A program made the position numbers and the translations under genes. Source: Vagococcus jeotgali (lineage in GTDB: Bacteria; Bacillota; Bacilli; Lactobacillales; Vagococcaceae). From it: a stretch of DNA of 64,000 nt. Shown one piece after another: positions 1-8,797 of this stretch (positions are counted from its first letter, which is position 1; each line of letters starts with the position of its first letter). The notes under the pieces were generated by a model. The model was not told the origin of the DNA, did not search any database, and saw only the letters and a list, made by a program, of their open reading frames with translations. Where the stretch lies: contig NZ_CP142146.1 in the NCBI RefSeq assembly GCF_035918315.1, forward strand, positions 124,001 through 188,000, written 5' to 3'.

Positions 1-221
1 TAAGAGTTCCTTAAATTACTCTTTTATGTCGCAACCTTAGGCAAAAAAAAGCACATTATATTAAGATGAGAGGGAGTTTACTAGAAAAAAAGTCTTATTT
101 TTGGTAATAGATAGCTTAAAAAGGATTGGATTTTACTAATAAATAAAGATTGTTAAGTTTTTTGAAATCGTTTACTATTGATAGTGAGGTACTAATTGAA
201 GGAAAAGGATGTGTCAAAAGT
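1..221. other. Left-edge non-coding stretch
   Basis: No gene is supported here. The first 25 bases hold a short inverted repeat (AAGAGT ... ACTCTT followed by TTTTA) that could be the terminator of a gene lying left of the window, but the context is cut off. The rest is AT-rich leader of the next gene. Confidence 0.3.
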
Positions 222-1133
222 ATGGTAAAACGTCTAATCAGTGCTAATCCAAGTGAGATTAGCCAAATGACAGCAAGTGAGCTTAAGCAAAGCATTAAGG
301 CAAGCGATGGTCGTGTTATTTTAAGTGAGAATGTGGTGCTTCATGAACCGATTGTAGGAGATATCACAGCTACCGAGTTAGCCAGAGCTTTTGGAGCTGA
401 TATGATTTTATTAAATGGTTTTGATATGTTTCAACCTCAAATATCAGGACTGTATGGGTACGGAAGTAATGTAGTAAGCGAGCATACTTTAGAAGATTTA
501 CAAAAATTAGTTCATATGCCAATTGGTTTGAATTTAGAGCCAGTAGATAAAGCGGCCAACATGACTGAAGGTCGAATTGATATTCCAAAGGGGCGTTGTG
601 CTAGCGTAGAAACATTTAAGAAAGCTAGTGAATTAGGTTTTGATTTTGTACTATTAACCGGAAATCCAGGTGTTGGGGTAACTAATGAGGCTATTATTAA
701 AGCTGTTTCTTTAGCAAAAGAGCATTTTAGTGGTTTGGTGATTGCTGGGAAAATGCATAGTGCAGGTGTTGATGAGCCTGTAGTTTCTATAGAGGCTATT
801 AAAGCATTTATTAAGGCTGGGGCTGATATGATTTTAGTGCCAGCAGTAGGGACAGTACCAGGAGTAAGAGATGAGCATATTATAGAAGTCATTGATTATG
901 CTCACAAACATGGGGTCTTAGTCATTAGTGCTATTGGGACGAGTCAAGAAAGCTCAGATGAAGAAACCATTCGTCAAATTGGTTTACACAATAAAATGTT
1001 GGGGGTAGACATTCAACATATTGGTGATGCTAACATGGGACTTGTGGGTATTCGTAATATTCAAGTGTTGTCAGATGCTATTCGTGGGTCAAGGCATACG
1101 GTTTCTAGAATGGCTAGATCAGTGAATAGATAA
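222..1133 (+). CDS. DUF7916 family protein (predicted TIM-barrel)
   Basis: About 303 residues. The sequence matches my memory of a family annotated DUF7916, formerly mislabelled haloacid dehalogenase-like hydrolase: motifs LILLNGFD-like near the N-terminus, GINLEPVD-like, TGNPGVGVTNEAI, IAGKMHSAGV, VPAVGTVPG and AIGTSQES, with a conserved HIGDAN near the C-terminus. The repeating beta-strand/Gly-rich loop pattern suggests a TIM barrel, possibly phosphate-binding, but no reaction is established. The frame is open from TTG 150; I prefer ATG 222, because GGAAAAGGA lies 12 bases upstream and relatives begin MxKRLL. It is monocistronic in this window. Function unknown. Confidence 0.75.
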   Translation: MVKRLISANPSEISQMTASELKQSIKASDGRVILSENVVLHEPIVGDITATELARAFGADMILLNGFDMFQPQISGLYGYGSNVVSEHTLEDLQKLVHMPIGLNLEPVDKAANMTEGRIDIPKGRCASVETFKKASELGFDFVLLTGNPGVGVTNEAIIKAVSLAKEHFSGLVIAGKMHSAGVDEPVVSIEAIKAFIKAGADMILVPAVGTVPGVRDEHIIEVIDYAHKHGVLVISAIGTSQESSDEETIRQIGLHNKMLGVDIQHIGDANMGLVGIRNIQVLSDAIRGSRHTVSRMARSVNR

Positions 1134-1220
1134 TAAAAGTCTGATGTTAAGCAAAGCATTATCAGTTAAAATAGTTTATAATAGAGATACAAAAAGAAAA
1201 GTCATGATGGAGGAATCGTA

Positions 1221-1757
1221 ATGTTTGAGCAAAAAAAAGTTTATAAAAGTATGGAGAATCGCCAATTTACCTCTGAGAGTTTATTAGCTGAATTAGAAGA
1301 ATTAAAAGCGTTTCAATTTGAGGATGTTTCCTACACGGGTATTAGCTTGAATATTGATATGCTAATTACCCAATACTTAAGAGATGACCACTTTAATTTA
1401 ATAGAAGTGAAAGGTGGTATTGCTAAAAAAAGTTTTGACTTATGGTACAAAGATCTATGTTTAGCTATTGAGATTTATAATCGATTCGCAGTCTATACAC
1501 AAGCATATTTTAGAGATTACGTGGAACAAGCTAATGCTTATGAAGCACAAACAGGTTTTAGTAACACATCTAAAGAGTTTAAAGAATATTTTGAACAAGG
1601 TAACTCTATGTATTTCCATGATGTTCTTCACTTAGTTTTTGACTTATCACGAAAAATTGATTTAAGTATAGATGATTTCAATGAAGCAATTGTTTATGAA
1701 GGACTAAACAAAGCCGATTATCCATTACCAGAAAAATTAGTATTTGAAGGTAAATAA
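1221..1757 (+). CDS. Hypothetical protein, 178 aa
   Basis: I do not recognise a family. The product is soluble, acidic, rich in aromatic residues and probably mostly helical (segments around residues 20-30, 75-105 and 120-150); no signal peptide or membrane segment. GGAGG 8 bases before the ATG makes the start secure. It has its own intergenic space upstream and a strong terminator immediately downstream, so it is likely a single-gene transcript. Coding character (regular codon use, good RBS, terminator) argues that it is real. Confidence 0.7.
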   Translation: MFEQKKVYKSMENRQFTSESLLAELEELKAFQFEDVSYTGISLNIDMLITQYLRDDHFNLIEVKGGIAKKSFDLWYKDLCLAIEIYNRFAVYTQAYFRDYVEQANAYEAQTGFSNTSKEFKEYFEQGNSMYFHDVLHLVFDLSRKIDLSIDDFNEAIVYEGLNKADYPLPEKLVFEGK

Positions 1758-1779
1758 CAAGTTTTCGCGCATAAAAATA

Positions 1780-1817
1780 AATGTCTATCTAACACGGCTA
1801 AGTTAGGTAGACATTTT
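1780..1817 (+). terminator. Rho-independent terminator of the 178-aa gene
   Basis: Inverted repeat AATGTCTATCTAAC / GTTAGGTAGACATT with a short loop, followed by TTTT. It starts about 20 bases after the stop codon. Confidence 0.8.
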
Positions 1818-2122
1818 TGAAAATGACTAGCATTTAATATCATTCATCATCGTCGAAAGAGAATTGGGAAAATCTTTACATGTATGTTTTGAATTGGAAT
1901 TAAACACCAATTATTTTATTTGTTGCTTATGTGCCGAATCATCCCCTTTGCTTTTTTTAAACATTAATTAGTTATTTTTTAGTAAAAAATAAGAAAATTT
2001 ATACTAATCAAACTAATTATTCGCTCTTATATGTTTATTATAAAGGCAAGGGTAAATAATAAGTATTAAAAAAACGACAAAACTTTCAGAATAGAAATTA
2101 TTTGTGAAAATTTAGGAGAGAG
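1818..2122. other. Gene-free stretch before the AraC-type pseudogene
   Basis: About 300 AT-rich bases with no supported gene on either strand and no repeat I recognise. Presumably leader or promoter DNA of the following regulator, or remains of lost sequence. Confidence 0.4.
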
Positions 2123-3334
2123 GTGAGTCTAATCGATCATAAACCTTATGTTAGTGGTGATTATTTAAGTAGTCATTTCAGCCCTCATGAAATGGTCGTT
2201 GAACCATTTACTGTCTAACAAGATACGAATCCTGTACAAAAAGATGAGGTTTAGTTTTATATTTTATTAGAGGGAGAGGGGATTTTATCGATTAATGGCA
2301 TCGATTTCGATATTAGAGATCAGCAGTTGATTTTACTTTTATCTTATCATGTGTATTCTTTTTCTGCTCCTAATGGGCCAATTAAGTTTTATAGAATTCG
2401 TTTTTCCCTAGGTTTATTATTATTAATTAGTACAAATCGTAAGATGTATTATCAAGAACTGAAAAGTCATGAAAAACTGAATCCTATTGTTAATTTAACT
2501 CAAAATCAATTTAAATATGTGACAACTGTGACAGATTCTATTTACAAAGAGTTACAATCAGAAACTGAGCAAAAAAGTTATTTATCTATAAGTTTAACTT
2601 CTTTTTTAAATTATATTTATCAAAAACAGCGAACGAATACAAATAAGTTACCAACTGAAAAAACGTTAAAGTGGAAAGTACTACAATATATGAATGATCA
2701 TCACTCTATGCCATTAGGAATTGATATGGTAGCAAAACAATTTGATTTATCATCAGGTGAGGTACAACAAATTTTACAAGAGTTGACAGGTACGACATTT
2801 AAAAATAATATGAATCGTATTCGTCTAAGAAATGCAGTTGCTCTTATGCAGTTTGATGAATTATCTATTGTTGAAATCAGAAAGATTTGTGGTTTCAGCT
2901 CAGATGGTCTATTCTATGATGTTTTTAAAAAAGAGTATGGTGTACTACCAAAAGAATATAGACAAAGTTTAGAGGAGTATACAGATAATACAGGTAGGAC
3001 AGATGCTTGGGAGATCTATATTTATCTCCAAAAGAATTACCGTATGCCACTTACTTTAACTGATATTTCAAATAAACTACATATAAATAAAAAACAAATT
3101 GAACGTTTGTTAAGAGAATCTTTTTCTTTAAGCTTTAAAGAGATGTTAAATGGTTACCGAGTAGTTATTGGACGCAATTTACTAGTGTCAACTGATAAAA
3201 ATGTTCAAGAAGTAGCAAGTACTGTTGGGTTTTCTCAGAGTAGTTCTTTTATTCAAGCTTTTCAAAAAGTTTATCAGGATACTCCTAAGCAATATGTTGA
3301 AGCTTTCAAACGAAAAAAACAGAGCAATAAATGA
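2123..3334 (+). pseudogene. AraC-family regulator with two AraC DNA-binding domains, broken by two in-frame stops
   Basis: One uninterrupted reading frame runs from GTG 2123 (behind AGGAGAG) to the stop at 3334, except for TAA at 2216 and TAG at 2252. The N-terminal part reads as a cupin sensor domain (LLEGEGILSING is the typical loop). The C-terminal half is unusual: two consecutive AraC helix-turn-helix regions, one ending in the FSSDGLFYDVFKKEYGVLP signature and one ending in FSQSSSFIQAFQKVYQDTP, each 95-105 residues. Downstream of the second stop the frame is open from TTG 2327 (335 codons), so a sensor-less DNA-binding fragment might still be made, but no good RBS is seen there. Most likely a decaying gene; the former target is unknown. 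Confidence 0.8.
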
Positions 3335-3443
3335 ACAAATTGATTATTTTCTTGCACTCTTTGGTTCATATTTATGTGATTCTTCCAAAAAAACAGTACT
3401 ATAATATAGGTCGGTATAATATATGGTTGAAAAGAGGATAATT

Positions 3444-4235
3444 ATGGGAAATACTGTTTTAATACCAAGTTGGCTAACCGTTGTAGCATGGCTTAGCTTG
3501 TTGCTGTCATTTGTATCATTTATATATGTTTTAAGAGACGTTCTAAAACATCCTCAGCCTATGAAGGTGATGAATGAAGTGTGGCCCTTAACGACTTTAT
3601 TTGGTTCTATTGTTTGGGTAAAAGCTTATAAAAAATGGGGTAAGCCAAAAGCTATAGCAGCTCAAAAGATGGAAAAAGGTCGAGATATGAAAATGGGGAT
3701 GGCATCATCTTCCACAAATAAGAATCAAATGGAAATGTCAGACATGAAAGAATCATCTATGCCGGTTTCTGTTTTTATTGGAACATGTCACTGTGGTGCC
3801 GGGTGTACTTTGGCTGATTTAATTATTGAGTGGTTATTGTTTTTTATGCCTGGTTTATACGTAGTAGGTGGTTACCCTTGGCTTTTTAAAGATAATCTTT
3901 TTGCAGGTTTTGTACTGGCCTTTATTTTAGCTTATATTATTGGGGTTAGTTTTCAATATTTTGCCATTGTACCTATGAAACATTTAGGGAAAAAAGAGGG
4001 AATCATTGCAGCTATCAAAGCTGATACATTGTCTCTAACATCATGGCAAATTGGAATGTATGCTATTGTAAGTATTTGTCAATTATGGCTATTTCCACTT
4101 TGGTTTGGTGGACGTATTGAAGCAAACACACCTGTTTTTTGGCTTATGATGCAAGTTGCTATGCTAGCAGGTTTTTGTACAGCTTATCCAATGAACTGGT
4201 TTTTAATTAAAACAGGTATTAAAGAAAGAATGTAA
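3444..4235 (+). CDS. DUF4396 domain-containing membrane protein
   Basis: About 263 residues. The N-terminus holds one membrane segment (residues 5-30). A hydrophilic linker at roughly 70-105 is rich in Met (MKMGM, MEMSDM). It is followed by GTCHCGAGC, then three or four membrane segments (about 125-150, 160-185, 205-225, 235-255). The Cys/His/Gly motif and the membrane layout match DUF4396 proteins. Thiol and methionine ligands suggest a metal, perhaps Cu(I), but no function is established. ATG 3444 is preferred over ATG 3423 because AGAGG lies 10 bases upstream. It is separate from its neighbours. Confidence 0.75.
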   Translation: MGNTVLIPSWLTVVAWLSLLLSFVSFIYVLRDVLKHPQPMKVMNEVWPLTTLFGSIVWVKAYKKWGKPKAIAAQKMEKGRDMKMGMASSSTNKNQMEMSDMKESSMPVSVFIGTCHCGAGCTLADLIIEWLLFFMPGLYVVGGYPWLFKDNLFAGFVLAFILAYIIGVSFQYFAIVPMKHLGKKEGIIAAIKADTLSLTSWQIGMYAIVSICQLWLFPLWFGGRIEANTPVFWLMMQVAMLAGFCTAYPMNWFLIKTGIKERM

Positions 4236-4358
4236 TGAAAAATATATAGACAGGAGATGATGATATTTCTTATCTATGTATTTTTTTATTGATATAAATA
4301 AAAAAATGTTATGATAATAGATAAGACGATATGTAAAAATATGGAAAGGAGTTAGCTT

Positions 4359-4984
4359 ATGACAAATTTATCCATCATTCAAATTTTAACACGCTTATTA
4401 CTCGCTATTGTTATGGGTGGTACTATAGGGTATGAGCGTGAGCAGAAAAATCGTCCTGCTGGAATGAAAACCCATATTTTGGTGTGTCTAGGGGCAACTA
4501 TCATAGCTTTGATTCAACAAGAGTTATCTCTTGATGCGTTAGAAATGGTAAAAAATGATCCGAATTTGGCTAATGTTGTAAAATTTGATCAGTCAAGGCT
4601 GATTGCTCAAGTGATTAGTGGTATTGGGTTTTTAGGTGCTGGAACGATTATTATCACAAAACAACGAGTTACAGGCTTAACAACAGCAGCTTCACTATGG
4701 TCAGTAGCAGCAATTGGGATTGGTATTGGCATGGGGTTTTATGTTGTGACCTTATTTAGTTTTCTAGCCATTATGTTTTCCCTATCTTTAGTTAAACGTA
4801 TTGTAACAATCTCTAAGGTTAATAACTTGGAAATTCAATATGTCCACCGAACGGAGACGAAAAATTTTATAAAAATATTTATACCATTGATTTACCAAAA
4901 GAGTTAACGTACGCTGAAGTTATTGAAGATCTTTCAATGTATCCTAATGTTAGAGAAATTAGACTTGTATCAGTGAATGACTAA
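4359..4984 (+). pseudogene. MgtC/SapB-family membrane protein with C-terminal frameshift
   Basis: The N-terminal 165 residues are a normal MgtC/SapB domain: RLLLAIVMGGTIGYERE, then MKTHILVCLGA, SGIGFLGAGTI and LTTAASLWSVAAIGIGIG, in about four membrane helices. The frame then runs into a stop at 4907. The expected soluble C-terminal tail (YTIDLPKELTYAEVIEDL ... REIRLVSVND) continues in the -1 frame to TAA 4984. The shift maps near 4850-4868, at A-rich sequence containing A AAT TTT. A one-base loss is the simplest reading; a programmed -1 slip is possible but unproven. MgtC proteins are tied to low-magnesium survival or ATP synthase modulation. The membrane domain may still be made. Confidence 0.75.
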
Positions 4985-5008
4985 TAAGAAGATGAGGGAG
5001 GTTTGTGT

Positions 5009-5533
5009 ATGATTCAAAGAAAAAGTATTAAACGGTTAAGTACCATGCTTGGTATTATTTATATCATTGTTGCTGTGTTAAGTTTTTTTAATCCTTGGTC
5101 TGATTTAAAAAATGTGATGTTATTATTTGGTGCTGCAGCTATTTTAAAAGGAATTTTTGAATTGTTTTTTAGAAATAAACTAAGAGGCTACAATGGTGTA
5201 TTAGCTAAAGTATCTTTAGGTATAGGAGTATTTGACGTATTAGTAGGTATTATTTTATTGTTTAGTCTAGTGGATAAATTCCTAGCTTTACCAGTTGTTT
5301 TTGCTATTTGGTTTATTGTGGATTCTATAGTTGGATTGTTATTAGCTGAGGAATTAAAGAGTAGCAGTACCTTGTATTACTGGCTAGTTATGATAGTAAG
5401 TATTGTAGGTGTACTAATTGGTGCTATGCTGGTATTTAACCCAATGTTATCTGTTACTAGCTTTATTTATTTAATTAGTACATATTTACTAATTAATGGA
5501 ATAAGCGAATGTGGAAGCATGTGGTATTCATAA
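5009..5533 (+). CDS. DUF308/HdeD-like membrane protein
   Basis: About 174 residues with six hydrophobic segments arranged as three two-helix repeats. The repeating pattern of Gly-rich helices (LFGAAAILKGIFELFF; LVGIILLF; LIGAMLVFNPMLS) is that of DUF308/HdeD small membrane proteins, which are stress-associated in enteric bacteria but of unknown role in Firmicutes. GGGAGG lies 9 bases before ATG 5009, which is better placed than the upstream TTG at 5003. It starts 24 bases after the shifted end of the MgtC-like frame, so the two were probably cotranscribed. Confidence 0.7.
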   Translation: MIQRKSIKRLSTMLGIIYIIVAVLSFFNPWSDLKNVMLLFGAAAILKGIFELFFRNKLRGYNGVLAKVSLGIGVFDVLVGIILLFSLVDKFLALPVVFAIWFIVDSIVGLLLAEELKSSSTLYYWLVMIVSIVGVLIGAMLVFNPMLSVTSFIYLISTYLLINGISECGSMWYS

Positions 5534-5621
5534 AAAATATTGACTACTCATGCCTTTAAACAGTCGGTTGGAGTAAAATATGATAAAATGAAGCTACTTA
5601 GATATGAAGGAGACGATATTA

Positions 5622-6029
5622 GTGGATGACATTATGATTTATTGTTCAACAGAAATTGTAGAAGGTGGTTGCAATGTTTGTCCAACAACAGCAACTCAGA
5701 CCTATGATATTGAGGTGAATCATCAAAAGAAATCCCTAGGTGAGTTAGATGTCTTATCTCTACTTATGAGTATATTACCAACATATGGTTTTACTCATAC
5801 TCAGGAATATGATGTAGATGCTGATATTGATGTGTATCAAAATAAGGATGTGAAGGTGTCCATTATTGAGACCTACATGGGGTTAGATATTAGATCTGGA
5901 GCTAAAAAAACTGTTGTAAAAAATATTTATGATTCGCCAGAAGCATTGTTTAATGTTGTAAATGACCTGTTTGTGACGTATTTTAATATACCAACTGTCA
6001 CATTTAAAATTGATATTCCTTCTAAATAA
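5622..6029 (+). CDS. Hypothetical protein with CNVC motif, 135 aa
   Basis: Not recognised. A small acidic soluble protein with a Cys pair (EGGCNVCPT) near residues 16-19 and alternating beta/alpha character. I choose GTG 5622 because AAGGAG at 5607-5612 is the only good ribosome binding site and lies inside the longer frame that opens at ATG 5604. A TTAAAC-N17-TATGAT promoter-like pair lies just upstream. It ends 23 bases before the DUF4430 lipoprotein gene and probably forms an operon with it. Confidence 0.6.
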   Translation: MDDIMIYCSTEIVEGGCNVCPTTATQTYDIEVNHQKKSLGELDVLSLLMSILPTYGFTHTQEYDVDADIDVYQNKDVKVSIIETYMGLDIRSGAKKTVVKNIYDSPEALFNVVNDLFVTYFNIPTVTFKIDIPSK

Positions 6030-6052
6030 AAAATGAAAGAGGATGGTAATAC

Positions 6053-6490
6053 ATGAAAAAATTTATAGGATTAGCAGTATTATTAGTTGCTTTAACAGGG
6101 TGTGGTAGCAACAAAGATGATAAACAGACTGATAAAGATGTTAGTGCTAGTACAGAAACTGTTATCTCAACTGATTCTAAGAAAAAAGATTCAGCTATTT
6201 CAGATGATAAAAAAGAACAAACGATTGAAGTGACTTTAGCAGAAGATGGCAAAGAATTTGAAAATAAAACGATTGATGTTGACAAAGATGAATTGTTATT
6301 AGACGTTATGGAAAAGAACTTTGATATTAACGAAGAAAAAGGCATGATTGTTGGGATTGATGGACATGAGCAAGATACAAAAGAAAATAAATATTGGATG
6401 TATGATGTGAATGGTGAGTTTGTAGAGGTTGGAGCTTCAGAATATAAAGTACAACCAGGAGATATTATCAATTGGAAACTAGGAGAGTAA
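6053..6490 (+). CDS. DUF4430 lipoprotein
   Basis: 145 residues. The N-terminus is a lipoprotein signal with lipobox LTGC (Cys 17), then a Lys/Asp/Ser-rich linker to about residue 60. The C-terminal domain has the DUF4430 pattern: a low-complexity start, LLDVMEKNFDI, GMIVGIDGHEQ, KYWMYDVNGEF and VQPGDIINWKL. This ubiquitin-like/transcobalamin-type fold is often found in surface proteins that bind cobalamin or other ligands. In this protein no ligand can be assigned. It should be anchored to the outer face of the membrane. It follows the 135-aa gene in a likely operon. Confidence 0.75.
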   Translation: MKKFIGLAVLLVALTGCGSNKDDKQTDKDVSASTETVISTDSKKKDSAISDDKKEQTIEVTLAEDGKEFENKTIDVDKDELLLDVMEKNFDINEEKGMIVGIDGHEQDTKENKYWMYDVNGEFVEVGASEYKVQPGDIINWKLGE

Positions 6491-6525
6491 ATCACTTTAT
6501 TTAGTAGATTAGGGAGGATTAAAGG

Positions 6526-6849
6526 ATGCATGTTAATTTAGTTCAACCACGAACAGGTCAGGTTAAATAAGTGAAAGTTGGTTTTTCATGGACAGTATTT
6601 TTTTTCGGGTTCTTCCCGGCTCTATTTAGAGGAGATATTAAATGGGCATTAATTATTTTCTTTGTCAATATCCTAACCGTGGATTTATCTAATATAGTTT
6701 TTATGTTTATTTACAACCGAATCTATATTAATGGTCTACTAGAAAAAGGTTACATTCCAGCAAGTGAGGCAGATTCTCAGATACTAATATCCAAAAACTT
6801 TATCGCCAGTCCAATTTATCAAGATTCAGATGATGATTTTGATTTTTGA
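6526..6849 (+). pseudogene. DUF2628-like small membrane protein with in-frame stop at codon 15
   Basis: Behind AGGGAGGA, ATG 6526 opens MHVNLVQPRTGQVK, then TAA 6568-6570, then GTG 6571 continues in the same frame (VKVGFSWTVFFFGFFPALFRGD ...). The whole, read through the stop, looks like the small membrane proteins that start with a short N-terminal strand and continue KVGFSWTxFFFGFFPALFRGDWKW, ending MFIYNRIYINGLLEKGY. The stop probably replaced a Gln codon. Because GTG follows the stop directly, reinitiation could still produce a 92-residue form with one or two membrane helices. Family name from memory; function unknown. Confidence 0.65.
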
Positions 6850-6867
6850 TTCTAAGAGGAAATAGTA

Positions 6868-6899
6868 AGAGGTTGACTGAAAAGTTGATCTCTTTTTTT
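6868..6899 (+). terminator. Rho-independent terminator
   Basis: AGAGGTTGAC / GTTGATCTCT stem with G-U pairs, loop TGAAAA, then T7. Confidence 0.75.
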
Positions 6900-7024
6900 G
6901 TCTACTGAATCATTATCACATAGAAAGTTTTCACGAATTATTTTTATATTTAATTATAAATAGTTCGTTATTTGTCTTTTTATTTCTATTGGAATAATAA
7001 TTTGAGAAATGTTGTTTGTCTTTA

Positions 7025-7054
7025 TTATCAATTTCAAATATTATCCTGTATAAT
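7025..7054 (+). promoter_or_regulatory. Probable promoter of add
   Basis: TTATCA, 18-base spacer, TATAAT (7049-7054), 30 bases before the adenosine deaminase start codon. The -35 box is weak (4 of 6). Confidence 0.45.
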
Positions 7055-7083
7055 GTGACAAAAATAAAATCAGGAGGAATTCC

Positions 7084-8100
7084 ATGTTAACCTTTGAAAA
7101 CATTCGCTCTTTTCCAAAAGTAGAATTACACTGTCACTTAGATGGCTCTATTAGACCTGAGACACTTCAAAAAATAGCTAAAGCTCAAAATATGTCTATC
7201 GCTGATGATTTAGAAATCGTCAAACAAAATATGCAAGCTCCTAAAGACTGTCAACACTTAGAAGATTATTTAGCAGGTTTTATTTACGTCCTTCCTTATC
7301 TGCAAACAAGTATTGGTTTAGAAATGGCAGCTTTTGATGTTATGGAACAAGCTTTTTTAGATGGGATTGTTTATATCGAGATTAGGTTTGCTCCGAGCCT
7401 TTCTCTAGAAAAAGGTCTTAGTGTACCAGAGACGATTCAAGCAGTGGCTAAAGGAATTGCTCAAGCTGAAGAGAAATACCCCGTTAAGGGAAATATCTTA
7501 ATCAGTGGTATGCGAGATCAGGAACAAGAATACTTGAAAGACATTTTCTTTGAATCATTAAATACAGTTGAAACAAAGGTTGTGGGAATTGATTTAGCAG
7601 GAGCTGAAAAAGATAATTCTGTGTCAAATGTTGCTGAAGTGATCCAGGTAACAACAGATCAAACTGATATTTCTCTAACACTTCATGCAGGAGAGTGCGG
7701 TTGTGTACAAAATATTAAAGATTCAGTTACGCTAGGAGCTACTCGCATAGGGCATGGTATCGCCTTGCTTGGAGATGAGGAAAGTCAAGAGTGGCTATCT
7801 GAAAAAGATGTCTGTATTGAAGGATGTCCTACGAGTAATGTAGATACTAGAATGATTAAAAATATATCAGAATACCCTTTACATGCTTGGTTAGAAAAAG
7901 GTTTGACGTTTTGTATTAACACAGATAACAGAACCGTTTCAAATACAACACTGACAAATGAATACTATCAATTAGTAAATCACTGTGGGTTAACAGTGAA
8001 ACAACTACGTCAACTTAATCAAAATGGAGCTAACTATGCCTTTATTGATGAAGAGTACCGAGCTGATTTAGTTGAACAAATGGAGAGGTTTGAATGCTAA
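7084..8100 (+). CDS. add: Adenosine deaminase
   Basis: 338 residues, the usual size. It deaminates adenosine and deoxyadenosine to inosine and deoxyinosine in purine salvage; cytosolic zinc enzyme of the amidohydrolase TIM-barrel class. Zinc ligands are visible in HCHLDGS (His 16 and 18), in LHAGE (His plus the catalytic Glu region), in GHGI, and in the C-terminal NTDN Asp; CPTSN is also conserved. AGGAGG lies 7-8 bases before the ATG. It has its own promoter-like sequence and stands alone; the next gene starts 80 bases downstream. Confidence 0.93.
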   Translation: MLTFENIRSFPKVELHCHLDGSIRPETLQKIAKAQNMSIADDLEIVKQNMQAPKDCQHLEDYLAGFIYVLPYLQTSIGLEMAAFDVMEQAFLDGIVYIEIRFAPSLSLEKGLSVPETIQAVAKGIAQAEEKYPVKGNILISGMRDQEQEYLKDIFFESLNTVETKVVGIDLAGAEKDNSVSNVAEVIQVTTDQTDISLTLHAGECGCVQNIKDSVTLGATRIGHGIALLGDEESQEWLSEKDVCIEGCPTSNVDTRMIKNISEYPLHAWLEKGLTFCINTDNRTVSNTTLTNEYYQLVNHCGLTVKQLRQLNQNGANYAFIDEEYRADLVEQMERFEC

Positions 8101-8180
8101 GAAAGGAATAATAGATATTTGTGAAAAAATGTATACTGTTACTATCTAATTATAATGAATTAAATAAGGAGTTTTATTTT

Positions 8181-8778
8181 ATGAAAAAAGCAACACTGTT
8201 GATATCGTCTGTTATTTTATTAAGTATGATGGCAGGGTGTGGGCAAACAGAAGATAATAAAATGAAACAAACATCTAGTGAGACTAGCCAAATCACTTCT
8301 ACAAGCAGTATAAAAGGTGAGGATGTCAGCTTAAAAGATATTATATCTGTCGATGAGGCCATTGATATATACTAAAGCATATCCTGATACAGATATTACT
8401 GATTTAACTTTAGAGCTTTCTTTTGGCAAATACTTTTATCACATCGATGGGATTGATGATGATTCAGAATATGAAGTCACTATTAACGGTGAAATAAAAG
8501 AATTATCCGATGAGAAAACAGAAAAGCTTGATCGTGATGAGCAAAATGGAACGAAACGTCAAGAAGAAAAACTTGATTTGGAACACATTATCAGTATAGA
8601 TAAAGCGAGTGAGATTGCAGTTAAACAAGCGGGTTTTGGTGAGGCAACAGAATGGTCTCTTGATCGTGAGTTAAATACGACTTACTGGGAAGTAAGCGTC
8701 AAAGAAGGCCATGTGAAAGAAGAAGATATTAAAATTGATGCACAATCAGGTGATGTTATCAGTGTTGAAAAGGACTAA
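8181..8778 (+). pseudogene. PepSY-domain lipoprotein, frameshifted
   Basis: ATG 8181 (AAGGAG about 9 bases upstream) opens a lipoprotein: signal with lipobox MAGC (Cys about 20), Ser/Thr-rich linker, then the start of a PepSY repeat (IISVDEAIDIY) before a stop at 8375. The remainder lies in the next frame to 8778: the rest of the first PepSY repeat (KAYPDTDITDLTLEL ...) and a second complete one (HIISIDKASEIAVKQAGF ... DIKIDAQSGDVISVEKD). The frames join around 8355-8375, at an AT repeat (GATATATAC), as expected after a one-base insertion. PepSY proteins are thought to inhibit or bind proteases at the cell surface. Probably non-functional now. Confidence 0.8.
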
Positions 8779-8797
8779 ATAGTAAGGGGATAAAAAC

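Noticed and set aside
512-892. 126-aa minus-strand frame
   Set aside because: Opposite a well-supported coding gene, no RBS, family match only on the plus strand.
6022-6531. 169-aa minus-strand frame
   Set aside because: Opposite the DUF4430 lipoprotein and the start of the next gene; composition typical of an antisense shadow.
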